Of a DNA stretch of 64,000 nucleotides, positions 17,264 through 25,420 are shown one piece after another (position 1 is the stretch's first letter; each line of letters starts with the position of its first letter). The notes beneath the pieces are model-generated. The model did no database searches. It had not been told where the DNA came from and was given only the letters and a program-made list of their open reading frames with translations. The stretch comes from Agarivorans aestuarii (GTDB taxonomy: Bacteria > Pseudomonadota > Gammaproteobacteria > Enterobacterales > Celerinatantimonadaceae), in NCBI RefSeq assembly GCF_019670125.1, contig NZ_AP023033.1:1973001-2037000 (forward strand), given 5' to 3'. The position numbers and the translations under genes are program-made.

Positions 17264-17899
17264 TTACGCTTGCTGGCAGATAAACGCCAGTTTTGCCGCA
17301 AGCGCTTCAGCAAGTTGCTTATGTTGCTCAGGGCTTAAATGAACGCCGTCTTGTTGTTCAAGTTTAATAATGCTATTTACATCAAAAAACGCGCAGCTAA
17401 GCTTTTTTGCTTTAGCTTCGAGTAAGCCAGCAAGTTGCTGAGACTTAGCTTGCGAGCCTTTAAAGTGCTGACCGAAAGGGCCTGTTTCATCTATTGCTGG
17501 TGGAGCAACTAACAACACCTTGGGGCTTGTTATTCCTTGGTTTACAGAGTGCTGGTCTAGCTCAACAAGCATTCGCTCAAGGTTGTCACTTATCTGCTCT
17601 ACTGCAAGTTGAAATTCTGGATAAAAATCATTAGTGCCTAACATCAATACTAAGCAGTCTGGCTGGTGCTTTTGGGTGTCTCGCAATAAGGCATTTATGC
17701 CGCTGCTTAAACCAAAACTTGATGAACTGGGATAGGTGGTTCTGCCGGGTTGCCCATCTTCAATAATTTGGTAAGCCTCGCCAAGCAAGTTGCCCATAAC
17801 CCCCGGCCAACGAGAGTTGGCTGGCATACGTTGCCCAGTAGTAGGGGAGTAACCCCAAGTATTAGAGTCGCCAAAACACAGTACTTTATTGATTGCCAA
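17264..17899 (-). CDS. SGNH/GDSL hydrolase
   Basis: A 211-residue esterase-like enzyme. Block I is CFGDSNTWGY with the nucleophile Ser, block III is MLGTNDFY, and block V is DGVHLSPEQH with the Asp and His of the triad. There is no signal peptide, so a cytoplasmic place is likely. Similar enzymes deacetylate sugars or hydrolyse esters. It converges tail-to-tail with GH88, 29 bp apart, and might act on acetylated oligosaccharides, but that is only suggested by position. Confidence 0.85.
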   Translation of the reverse strand: MAINKVLCFGDSNTWGYSPTTGQRMPANSRWPGVMGNLLGEAYQIIEDGQPGRTTYPSSSSFGLSSGINALLRDTQKHQPDCLVLMLGTNDFYPEFQLAVEQISDNLERMLVELDQHSVNQGITSPKVLLVAPPAIDETGPFGQHFKGSQAKSQQLAGLLEAKAKKLSCAFFDVNSIIKLEQQDGVHLSPEQHKQLAEALAAKLAFICQQA

Positions 17900-17934
17900 A
17901 GTGTGTTCCTTATTGTTGTGTGGCTAAAGAGTAT

Positions 17935-17958
17935 AAAAAAACCTGCTAGTGCAGGTTT
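17935..17958 (-). terminator. Terminator after yjdM
   Basis: Stem AACCTGC / GCAGGTT with a 4-base loop; the minus strand continues with TTTTTT. It lies 27 bases after the yjdM stop. Confidence 0.8.
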
Positions 17959-17984
17959 CTATTTAGCGATAGAACTGAGTTCAC

Positions 17985-18326
17985 TTAGCTTTGTTTTCTA
18001 ACAAATTTAGATTTAAGCATCATGTGGCCGTGACCATCTACCTTACAGTCGATGTCATGATCAGCATCTACAAAGCGTTTAATTACCGCTTTAGTACCTA
18101 CTTTTAGCACTAACGACGACCCTTTCACTTTTAGGTCTTTAATCAGGGTAACTTTATCGTCTTCTGCCAGTAAATTGCCTACAGCGTCTTTAAGTACAAT
18201 GGCATCAGGGTCAACAACTACTTCGTTAGGGTTCCACTCATGCGCGCATTCAGGGCAAATAAGTAGTGAACCATCTTGGTATACATAGGCTGATTCACAT
18301 TCTGGGCATGGAGGCAGATCGCTCAT
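17985..18326 (-). CDS. yjdM: YjdM (PhnA) family zinc-ribbon protein
   Basis: A 113-residue protein starting MSDLPPCPECESAYVYQDGSLLICPECAHEWNP: two CPxC knuckles make an N-terminal zinc ribbon. The C-terminal part (NLLAEDDKVTLIKDLKVKGSSLVLKVGTKAVIKRF, ending MMLKSKFVRK) is the SH3-like YjdM domain. Despite the old name PhnA, the family is not shown to degrade phosphonates. Full length. An 18-bp palindrome lies about 65-82 bases upstream. Confidence 0.92.
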   Translation of the reverse strand: MSDLPPCPECESAYVYQDGSLLICPECAHEWNPNEVVVDPDAIVLKDAVGNLLAEDDKVTLIKDLKVKGSSLVLKVGTKAVIKRFVDADHDIDCKVDGHGHMMLKSKFVRKQS

Positions 18327-18390
18327 GATATTTTCTCTTTAATCTTTAGTTTATGGTGGCAAAGCGAAGGTAACGCTTTAAGCCATAGCA

Positions 18391-18408
18391 GTACTAGTAA
18401 ACTAGTAC
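18391..18408. promoter_or_regulatory. Perfect 8-2-8 palindrome upstream of yjdM
   Basis: GTACTAGT-AA-ACTAGTAC is an exact inverted repeat in the gap between yjdM and the 4Fe-4S gene. Its size and symmetry suit a dimeric regulator binding upstream of yjdM (65-82 bases before its start). No family can be named. Confidence 0.4.
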
Positions 18409-18458
18409 CTAATATTTGTAGGGGCATTATAAGTAAGAATGACTCTGCCAGCTAGCGC

Positions 18459-18593
18459 TTAGCTAAGATTGCTGCGGGTAATGAGTGTATCCGAGTAAAT
18501 TTTCACCCTTGGATGGCCTTTCAACATATTCCAAGTATGTAGTTTAAAACTGTCGCACTTAGCACAAAGCTTACATTTACTTGTTTGCTTCAT
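18459..18593 (-). CDS. Possible 44-residue cysteine-containing small protein
   Basis: An ATG at 18593 opens a 44-codon frame starting MKQTSKCKLCAKCDSFKLHTW and ending TRSNLS. Three cysteines in CKLCAKC form a knuckle-like cluster. AAAGAGAG lies a few bases upstream as a modest ribosome binding site. It fills the 374-base gap between yjdM and the 4Fe-4S gene, which holds no other coding signal. It may be real, a remnant of a zinc-ribbon gene, or chance; I do not recognise it. Confidence 0.3.
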   Translation of the reverse strand: MKQTSKCKLCAKCDSFKLHTWNMLKGHPRVKIYSDTLITRSNLS

Positions 18594-18700
18594 TTCATCT
18601 CTCTTTGAGTTTTAACCAAATATCAGCCACTTAAGTTTGGTTTTCCACTGGCTTTGATATTGCAGCCTAACTTTCAATAAGCAGAAAATGTGGAGAAGCT

Positions 18701-19549
18701 ATGTTACGCGAGATAATAGAAATAGATGAAGCGCTATGCGACGGGTGTGGTCAATGTGTGCCTGCTTGCCATGAAGGTGCCTTGCAAATCATCGACCAAA
18801 AAGCTCGCCTAATTAGCGACTTAATGTGTGATGGCCTAGGTGCTTGTTTGGGACATTGTCCCACAGGCGCAATGACTGTGGTAAAGCGTGAAGCTAGCGC
18901 TTATGACGAACGAAAAGTCATGGAAAACATCATACAAGGTGGGCCAAATGTAATTAAAGCCCATTTAGAGCATATGCTAGAGCATCAAGAGTTTGATTAT
19001 TACCAAATCGCTTTACAGGTATTGGCGGAGCAGGGTATTGAGGTGCCCTCGCATAAACAAGTATCCGATGAGGCCTCAACTACAGGCTGCCCCGGTAAAA
19101 AAGAGCGGGTACTTGTTCGAGAGAAAGGTGAGCCAAACCAAGTATCAAGTGATAGTAGTGCGCCCATTAGCGCCTTAAGCCATTGGCCCATACAATTACA
19201 TCTTATTAACAGCGCCAATCCCGTTTTTGTGGGCGCGGACTTATTACTCGCTGCCGATTGTAGCGCGTTTGCCGCAGCCGATTTTCACAGCAGCTATTTA
19301 GACGGAAAAAAGCTACTTATTGCTTGCCCAAAACTGGATGAAAACCAAGACGCTTATGTGGAAAAACTCAATATGCTTATTCGCTATGGTCAACTTAAAA
19401 GCCTGACTATTTTGAGAATGGAAGTGCCTTGCTGTGGTGGGCTCTCTAAGTGGGTGAAAAATGCCTTAGCTAAGCTAAAGCAACCCTTAGATAGTGTTGA
19501 AATAACCATCAATAAGGTAGGAGAGGTGGTTGCCACTAAAGCACTTTGA
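18701..19549 (+). CDS. 4Fe-4S ferredoxin-domain protein with C-terminal CCGG domain
   Basis: A 282-residue protein. Residues 13-23 hold a complete CxxCxxCxxxC cluster motif (CDGCGQCVPAC). The second motif, C43-DGLGA-C49-LGH-C53-P, has Leu where the second Cys should be, so the second cluster lacks a ligand unless C23 or another Cys serves. The C-terminal domain contains LLLAADCSAFAAADFH and RMEVPCCGGLSKW. Such proteins are common in anaerobes and often lie near hcp-type genes; no partner is present here. A GTGGAGAAGCT ribosome binding site precedes ATG. Electron transfer or redox sensing is likely, the partner unknown. Confidence 0.8.
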   Translation: MLREIIEIDEALCDGCGQCVPACHEGALQIIDQKARLISDLMCDGLGACLGHCPTGAMTVVKREASAYDERKVMENIIQGGPNVIKAHLEHMLEHQEFDYYQIALQVLAEQGIEVPSHKQVSDEASTTGCPGKKERVLVREKGEPNQVSSDSSAPISALSHWPIQLHLINSANPVFVGADLLLAADCSAFAAADFHSSYLDGKKLLIACPKLDENQDAYVEKLNMLIRYGQLKSLTILRMEVPCCGGLSKWVKNALAKLKQPLDSVEITINKVGEVVATKAL

Positions 19550-19609
19550 TTTAGCGTGAGCTGTATACTTAACAAGCCAGACCCGCCATAAATCGGGTCT
19601 CTGGCTTTG

Positions 19610-19978
19610 TTATGCGCGAACGCGAAGGTACCACCACACCAATGGCGCCAACAATACTAACTCTAAGCCTACATATAACCATTGTTTTGTTACCGAACCG
19701 TCTAGCATTATTCCTATAAGTCTTGCCACAAGTAGGCCAAACATTAGTGATGCGCTAGTAGCGGCAAGGCTTGTCACCCAAGGCTGAAATTGATGATGAA
19801 ACATCAGTAAACAACCAAAACCAATTAACAGGCCCCACCAAATTCTGCGTTCAATCGCATCAAAGGTATTGTCGGGAATTGTCTTGTTACTGACTAATTC
19901 TGGATTAGATACCAGTACAATGCCGGCAATGATCAATACGATGCCAATGCCTCGTAACAATAAGCTAGTTTCTATCAT
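19610..19978 (-). CDS. Small four-helix membrane protein (DUF4345-like)
   Basis: A 122-residue hydrophobic protein with about four membrane segments: LRGIGIVLIIAGIVLVSNP, IWWGLLIGFGCLLMFHH, SLAATSASLMFGLLVARLIGIML and WLYVGLELVLLAPLVWWYL. The layout resembles DUF4345 inner-membrane proteins, function unknown. It is preceded by AAGGAGCAAAAA and lies 54 bp from the SDR gene on the same strand, so the two may share a transcript. Confidence 0.65.
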   Translation of the reverse strand: MIETSLLLRGIGIVLIIAGIVLVSNPELVSNKTIPDNTFDAIERRIWWGLLIGFGCLLMFHHQFQPWVTSLAATSASLMFGLLVARLIGIMLDGSVTKQWLYVGLELVLLAPLVWWYLRVRA

Positions 19979-20032
19979 TTTTTGCTCCTTTGGGGCTAAG
20001 TATGACTTAAACTTGGTCGATTTTAGTCAAGC

Positions 20033-20977
20033 TTATAGCTTCCAGTTAAACGAGGTATTTTCTTCAGATAACTGCCAAAGTTGCTGAGCCATTTGATGGT
20101 CAAGTGCTACCTCATCTAATAAACATTCACCCACCGGGCCAACGGTATCGGCGCGTTTGGTTGGGCCATAGAGTTTGTTTGTCTCTAGGCCTTGTTTGGT
20201 GGCACACATTACCTCTGGCCATGCGCCTTTTTCGGCAGATTGCGCAATTAGCTTAGACAGTACTACCCAGAGTATTTTGTTAAACGTGCTAGCTGTGTCT
20301 TTTAGTAAGTTAGTTCTCGACGCGCCTGGGTGACAAACATGTACTTGCACTTGCTTACCTGAGGCTTTAATTCGTCGCTGCAGCTCATAGCCAAACATCA
20401 TCTGCGCGAGCTTACTTTGGGCATAAGAGTTCCATGCCGTGTAATTAGCATCGAAGTTAAAATCGTCAAATTGAATTTTCTTTAAGCCCATTTTGTAGGC
20501 GTTACTGCCTACTATCACAATGCGCCCTTGAGATGCCTCTATTTGTTCAAATAACAAGCCACACAGAAGAAAGTGGCCAAAATGATTAACACCTAATTGG
20601 CTTTCAAAGCCGTCTTTAGTGAATTGTTGTTTGGCAACTTGCGCAATCGCGCCGTTACAAATAAGCGCTTCAATGCTGCTGGTGCACTCTAGTAATTGTT
20701 TAGCTGCGCGCCTAACCGAGTCAAGTTCAGCCAAATCCATTTGAATCCAGCTAAGATCAATATCGCTACCCAGCTGGGCTTTTAACTCTTCTATGGCTGC
20801 CACAGATTTAACAGGGTTTCGATTTAACATTACTACCTTTGCGCCTTTAGACAGCAAGATGCGAGAGGCTTCAAATCCTGCACCGCTGTTGGCGCCAGTA
20901 ATTACGTAGGTTTTTCCTGTTAGAGAGCCAATCTGCTCTGGTGTCCAAGCTTTAGTGGTAAGTTGCTTAGTTGTCAT
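20033..20977 (-). CDS. Short-chain dehydrogenase/reductase
   Basis: A 314-residue NAD(P)-dependent oxidoreductase with a Rossmann fold. TGANSGAGFEA near residue 27 is the TGxxxGxG nucleotide loop, MLNRNP suggests NADP preference (basic residue after strand 2), CNGAIAQ replaces the usual NNAG, and YAQSK is the catalytic YxxxK. The long form and the YAQSKLAQMMFGYEL stretch resemble protochlorophyllide-reductase- or retinol-dehydrogenase-like SDRs. Substrate unknown. A divergent AraC regulator starts 175 bp away and may control it. Confidence 0.88.
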   Translation of the reverse strand: MTTKQLTTKAWTPEQIGSLTGKTYVITGANSGAGFEASRILLSKGAKVVMLNRNPVKSVAAIEELKAQLGSDIDLSWIQMDLAELDSVRRAAKQLLECTSSIEALICNGAIAQVAKQQFTKDGFESQLGVNHFGHFLLCGLLFEQIEASQGRIVIVGSNAYKMGLKKIQFDDFNFDANYTAWNSYAQSKLAQMMFGYELQRRIKASGKQVQVHVCHPGASRTNLLKDTASTFNKILWVVLSKLIAQSAEKGAWPEVMCATKQGLETNKLYGPTKRADTVGPVGECLLDEVALDHQMAQQLWQLSEENTSFNWKL

Positions 20978-21151
20978 TTACTAACCTCTTGATTCAGTCT
21001 TCGGAGAGTGCAACGAAAGTTAATTGCACTACCTTATTTGTCGTAGTATCTTTGCTTGGGAATGACTTTAACTCTCACTGTGTGTATTTAGTAGGCGCAT
21101 TTGGCGCTAAAATTTGCCTATTAGTATCAAATGTGGTTCTTGGGGGATGAT

Positions 21152-22039
21152 ATGTTTAGGCAAAAAATAAAACAGCTGATAGAAAGTCGCATCAGCGATG
21201 AAGGAATGGTTGAGACAGGAGTAAAAGGCGTTCATCTGTTTAAAGTGACCACTGCTATCCCTTGTGCTCCAGCGGTTTATGAGCCGACAGTTGTGGTTAT
21301 TGTCAGTGGTAAAAAAGAGGCGATAATCGAGGGCCATCATTATGTCTACGATAATAGCCAATACTTGTGTTGCACCATGTCTATGCCAGTAGAAGCGGGT
21401 ACACCAGAAGCCTCGCCAGAAGAGCCTTTGCTCGGTGTGTACATTTCTCTCGATACAAGAGTAATGACCGAGCTAGCCATTGAAATGGAAAGCTCAGCAG
21501 CGGTGATAAAGCATCCTAAAAATAGCGCGCAAGGCCTATCGCTAGCAAATTGGGATGACAACTTCTCTGATGCCCTATTAAGGCTACTACAATTGGGCGA
21601 TAACCCGAGGGACAGTGCTATTTTAGGCGCTAGCCGTTTACGTGAGTTTTATTATGCGGTGTTAAAAGGTGAAGCGGGCATCTCGGCGCGGCGAGCTTTT
21701 GGGGTTGGGAACGAAATTGCTCGCTCTATTGAGTACTTATCTAAGCGTCTTAGCGAAAATGTCACCATTGACCAGCTTGCTTCTCAAGTTAGCATGAGCA
21801 GAGCGGTATTTCACCGTAAGTTTAAACAAGCAACGATGATGTCGCCGATTCAATTTATGAAGTCGATGCGCTTGAATCAAGCCGCTATGAAAATTGCCGC
21901 AGGTAATAATGTCAGTGAAGCGGCAATGGCGGTTGGTTATGTCAGCTCATCTCAATTTAGTCGGGAGTTTAAAAGGATGTATGGGCAATCTCCTAAACAG
22001 TGGAGCCAGTCCAAAGGCCTCATAGAGAATATTGCTTAA
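21152..22039 (+). CDS. AraC family transcriptional regulator
   Basis: About 295 residues from ATG 21152, chosen over ATG 21131 because GGGGGA lies just before it. The N-terminal half is an AraC_N-type ligand domain (VVIVSGKKEAIIEGHHYVYDNSQYLCC... MPVEAG). The C-terminal 100 residues carry two helix-turn-helix units (ENVTIDQLASQVSMSRAVFHRKFKQ and NVSEAAMAVGYVSSSQFSREFKRMYGQSPKQW). This subgroup often regulates a neighbouring SDR or aldo-keto reductase, and here the SDR gene is divergent, which fits. Confidence 0.9.
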   Translation: MFRQKIKQLIESRISDEGMVETGVKGVHLFKVTTAIPCAPAVYEPTVVVIVSGKKEAIIEGHHYVYDNSQYLCCTMSMPVEAGTPEASPEEPLLGVYISLDTRVMTELAIEMESSAAVIKHPKNSAQGLSLANWDDNFSDALLRLLQLGDNPRDSAILGASRLREFYYAVLKGEAGISARRAFGVGNEIARSIEYLSKRLSENVTIDQLASQVSMSRAVFHRKFKQATMMSPIQFMKSMRLNQAAMKIAAGNNVSEAAMAVGYVSSSQFSREFKRMYGQSPKQWSQSKGLIENIA

Positions 22040-22052
22040 GGACGATAAAAAT

Positions 22053-22484
22053 ATGCACAAAGTGTTTGTGTTTGGCACGCTAAAACAAGGCTTCCCAAAT
22101 TTTAAATTTAACCAAGGCATTCGCCATGGCTCTGATTATGTAAGCAAAGAAAGTTACCCTTTGTATTTGGTGGGTAGCCGTTACTCGCCGTGGTTAGTGC
22201 TTGATAAGGGCAAAGGCCAGCCGGTGAAAGGGCAAGTTTTCTTAGTCTCGGACCAAGTACTAGCAGAAATGGACAACTTAGAGCGTGTACATGAGCCAGA
22301 TGGATATCAAAAGTTCAGCGTTCAAGTGGAATGTGTGACATCAGGAAAAGAGTTAGCCGCCATTGTATATGGCAAGCCGCCAGAGATGGCTGAAACAGCA
22401 GACATTAGGCTTGAATTACACGGGGAATACCTGTTGGAGCATGCCGATTTATATCGAAGCAGAGAGAAATTAGTAAGTTGTTAG
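22053..22484 (+). CDS. Gamma-glutamylcyclotransferase-fold protein
   Basis: About 143 residues from ATG 22053, with AAGGA 11 bases upstream; a TTG at 22032 would overlap the AraC gene. VFVFGTLKQGFPN is the YGTLKxG-type loop, and GQVFLVSDQVLAEMDNLERVHEPDGY supplies the conserved acidic residue of GGCT/AIG2-like folds. Family members release 5-oxoproline from gamma-glutamyl amines or peptides; the substrate here is unknown. It follows the AraC gene closely and is probably co-transcribed. Confidence 0.85.
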   Translation: MHKVFVFGTLKQGFPNFKFNQGIRHGSDYVSKESYPLYLVGSRYSPWLVLDKGKGQPVKGQVFLVSDQVLAEMDNLERVHEPDGYQKFSVQVECVTSGKELAAIVYGKPPEMAETADIRLELHGEYLLEHADLYRSREKLVSC

Positions 22485-22706
22485 GTGCTTTCTTTATTGG
22501 GAAGATGACTCGTTCTAGTTTTTATCACTTGATGTTTGCAAGTATTGGCTTTGATGCAAGCTGCTGTAGTCGCCAGTTTTAACGGCAATCTACCGCTTAG
22601 CCTCTGTAAAGCGTAAGAGAAATAATTAATAACCGCACTATATTCAGTGTTTTAATTCCAAAAGAATTCAATACAATTGGGGCGTCCAAGCAAAAGGAGT
22701 AGCGGT

Positions 22707-24392
22707 TTGGTTAAGGGTAAGTTTGAATCAATGAACATTAAGGGCGATTTGTTTGGTGGTGTTACCACTGCTATCGTCTCACTACCAATGGCTTTAGCGT
22801 TTGGTGTTGCATCGGGAGCAGGACCTCAAGCGGGTCTTTGGGGCGCCATTTTAGTCGGCTTGTTTGCCGCGTTATTTGGCGGTTCGCGCACCTTGATCTC
22901 GGAGCCAACCGGCCCGATGACCGTAGTAATGGCGGCGGTACTTACCACCATGATAGCCAAGCACCCTGAAAACGGGCCCGCCATGGCATTTACCGTGGTG
23001 ATGATGGCCGGGCTATTCCAAATCGCTCTTGGCGCCCTTAAGCTAGGTAAATACATTACCTTGATGCCTTATAGTGTTATTTCTGGCTTTATGTCTGGCG
23101 TGGGTGTCATTCTGGTCATCCTCCAATTGGCGCCCTTTTTAGGCCAGTCTACTCCCGCAGGTGGAGCCTTAGGTACCTTACAGGCGATTCCCGACTTAAT
23201 TCGAAACATGCACTTTGGCGAGTTCCTACTAGGGCTGATGACCTTAGGCGCGCTCTTGTTCATGCCTAATAAATACAAAAAAATAATCCCTCCTCAATTG
23301 GTCGCGCTGGTGGCGGTTACGTTAGTGTCGATGCTGCTCTTTAGTGACGAGGGTATTCGCCGTATTGGAGAGATCCCAAGTGGCCTACCATCGATTATTT
23401 GGCCCACTTTTACTTGGGGCCTGCTTAGCGAAATGCTGGTTGATGCCTTAGTGCTAGGCACTCTAGGTTGTATCGATACGCTACTTACCGCAGTAATTGC
23501 CGATAGCTTAACCCGCAAAGAACATGACTCTAACCGAGAGCTAATGGGGCAGGGCATCGCAAATACGGTTTCAGGCCTGTTTGGTGGCTTACCTGGCGCA
23601 GGCGCGACTATGGGAACTGTGGTAAATGTTCAGGTGGGCGGAAGCTCTCCGCTATCTGGCATTGTGCGCGCGATTATCTTGCTGTTAGTGGTGCTTTGGC
23701 TAGCGCCGCTTACCCAGCCAATTCCATTAGCTGTTCTCGCGGGTATTGCCATGTATGTTGGCCTTAATATTCTCGATTGGAGCTTCATCAAACGCGCCCA
23801 CCGAGTATCTTTAGTGCCTACTTGCATCATGTATGGTGTGCTGTTTCTTACCGTTTTTGTCGATTTAATCTACGCGGTAGGCATTGGAGTATTCTTAGCC
23901 AACGTAATTACTATCGAAAAGCTGAGCCGAGTTCAGGAGAAAAATGTAAAAGCGATATCTGATGCCGACGACGGTGTGCCACTTGAAGATTCAGAACGGC
24001 AGTTGTTAGACCAAGCCAAAGGTCAGCTATTGTTTTTCTACCTCTCAGGGCCAATGATTTTTGGTGTATCAAAAGCCATTGCCAGACAACACGCAGCGGT
24101 TGAGCAATACAAAGTAATGGTGCTAGATCTGAGCGCAGTGCCGATGATTGATGTGACCGTGGCGCTGGCGCTGGAAAATGCCATGCGTGATGCCTTAGAT
24201 GCTGGCTGTGAAGTGTTCCTCTACAGCCCTAACGAGCAAACCATGCACCAGCTAGAGAAGATCCAAATCCGCGATTGGATAGATGAAGATCATATCGTAG
24301 ATAGCCGCACTGAAGCCTTAGAAAAAGGGCTAGCAGTGGTGCAGCGTATAAATGCTGAGTCTGAAGTTGTTCAACAAGGTTCTGCTATTTAA
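22707..24392 (+). CDS. SulP family anion transporter with STAS domain
   Basis: About 561 residues from TTG 22707, chosen because AAAAGGAG ends 7 bases upstream; ATG 22731 is an alternative. NIKGDLFGGVTTAIVSLPMALAFGVASGAGPQAGLWGAI is the SulP N-terminal signature, followed by about 12 membrane segments to residue 410. The C-terminal STAS domain (LSGPMIFGVSKAIARQH... VMVLDLSAVPMIDVTVALALENAM) is complete. SulP proteins in marine bacteria carry sulphate, bicarbonate or dicarboxylates with Na+ or H+; the substrate cannot be read from sequence. A strong terminator follows. Confidence 0.92.
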   Translation: MVKGKFESMNIKGDLFGGVTTAIVSLPMALAFGVASGAGPQAGLWGAILVGLFAALFGGSRTLISEPTGPMTVVMAAVLTTMIAKHPENGPAMAFTVVMMAGLFQIALGALKLGKYITLMPYSVISGFMSGVGVILVILQLAPFLGQSTPAGGALGTLQAIPDLIRNMHFGEFLLGLMTLGALLFMPNKYKKIIPPQLVALVAVTLVSMLLFSDEGIRRIGEIPSGLPSIIWPTFTWGLLSEMLVDALVLGTLGCIDTLLTAVIADSLTRKEHDSNRELMGQGIANTVSGLFGGLPGAGATMGTVVNVQVGGSSPLSGIVRAIILLLVVLWLAPLTQPIPLAVLAGIAMYVGLNILDWSFIKRAHRVSLVPTCIMYGVLFLTVFVDLIYAVGIGVFLANVITIEKLSRVQEKNVKAISDADDGVPLEDSERQLLDQAKGQLLFFYLSGPMIFGVSKAIARQHAAVEQYKVMVLDLSAVPMIDVTVALALENAMRDALDAGCEVFLYSPNEQTMHQLEKIQIRDWIDEDHIVDSRTEALEKGLAVVQRINAESEVVQQGSAI

Positions 24393-24416
24393 AGACTAAT
24401 ATAGGTGTATATCTTA

Positions 24417-24458
24417 AAAAGCCGCGCTGGAATTTAGCTTTCCAGCGCGGCCTTTTGT
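24417..24458 (+). terminator. Terminator after the sulP gene
   Basis: GC-rich 11-12 bp stem GCCGCGCTGGA / TCCAGCGCGGC with an 8-10 base loop, then CTTTTGTTT. It closes the SulP transcript before the repeat region. Confidence 0.85.
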
Positions 24459-24542
24459 TTGGTAATTGCGCAACTTACCGATGTTATATTTAGATTGGGC
24501 GACTCTCGGCTAAATTGGCTTTGAGACATTAAGCTTGTTGAT

Positions 24543-25104
24543 ATCGAAGCTCTAAGGCGTTTCTGCACCTTTATGTGTTAGATATAGTGTTAAAGCTTTC
24601 GCCTGCGGCGACGTCATTAAGCTCTAACGAGCAAAGCTTAGCTAAGCAAAAAGAAAACTCGCCCTGCATCTTCGTAGGTCCTCCGTTGCGCATTCACAAA
24701 GGAGTTGAAGTAACTCACTACGCTCAAACAAACTTCAACTCTGCTCCCTTGTTCATTTGCGCTACTCGGCAAAGATGATGGGATTGCAAAGCGCTATCTT
24801 GGCTGTCGAATGTATGAAATGTTTTTTCCCCTTTATGTGTTAGCTATAGAGTAAAGGCTTTCGCCTGCGGCGACGTCATTTTTCTTTGACGAGCAAAGAA
24901 AAACGAAGCAAAAAGAAAACTCGCCCTGCATCTTCTTAGACCCTCCGTTGCGCATTCACAAGGGAGTTGAAGTAACTCGCTACGCTCAAACAGACTTCAA
25001 CTCTGATCCCTTGTTCATTTGCGCTACTCGGCGAAGATGATGGGATTGAAAGCACAGTCTTGGCTATCGAGTGTGTGAAACGTTTTTGCCCCGTTACGTG
25101 TTAA
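24543..25104. repeat. Tandem 262-bp repeat, two full units plus edge fragments
   Basis: Unit 1 (about 24568-24829) and unit 2 (about 24830-25091) align at a constant 262-base offset with scattered substitutions and one small indel. Partial copies flank them at 24543-24567 and 25092-25104. Each unit contains CGCCTGCGGCG (a CGCC/GGCG mini-hairpin), a stem of up to 10 bp around an ACGAG loop (24617-24641 and 24879-24903), and a perfect GAGTTGAAGT / ACTTCAACTC inverted repeat with a 20-base spacer (24702-24741 and 24964-25003) inside a longer imperfect hairpin. I recall related elements scattered in other marine gammaproteobacteria, without a settled name. I consider the open frames inside it non-coding. 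Confidence 0.85.
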
Positions 25105-25315
25105 CGCTCCCTCAAAACTACTCTTAATAAACCTATGTACCCTTAATTTTTCTACTTTTAGTGGACAAAGTTCTGTGATTTTATACAGTACTGTTGCAAT
25201 TCCTACTTTCTGCATGTGATTGCATACTTTCATGCTGATGTTTTTGTTATTTTTAGAGCTAGGTGGCTGATATTGCTTAGGAAAGGTGATAACCTTGATT
25301 TTATAAGATGTATGA

Positions 25316-25359
25316 TAAGAGGAAAAATTCCGTGTTTAAACAAGGAATTTTTCCTCTTA
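25316..25359. repeat. Perfect 16-bp inverted repeat upstream of the GIY-YIG gene
   Basis: TAAGAGGAAAAATTCC and GGAATTTTTCCTCTTA flank a 12-base loop that itself contains the palindrome GTTTAAAC. It ends 61 bases before the start codon of the next gene. It could act as a terminator of an upstream transcript, an operator, or an element end. The surrounding 25105-25420 is AT-rich and shows no gene I can support. Confidence 0.75.
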
Positions 25360-25420
25360 ATAAGTTGTTACATGCTCTGTAGAGTTAAGCTAAGAATTAT
25401 AGAAATAGGAAACGGAAGTT

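Noticed and set aside
24575-24778. 67-codon open frame within repeat unit 1
   Set aside because: The frame is not kept in unit 2, where a small indel and substitutions break it; the region looks like structured non-coding repeat.
24543-25104. CRISPR array
   Set aside because: Only two long tandem units without short repeats and unique spacers, and no cas genes.
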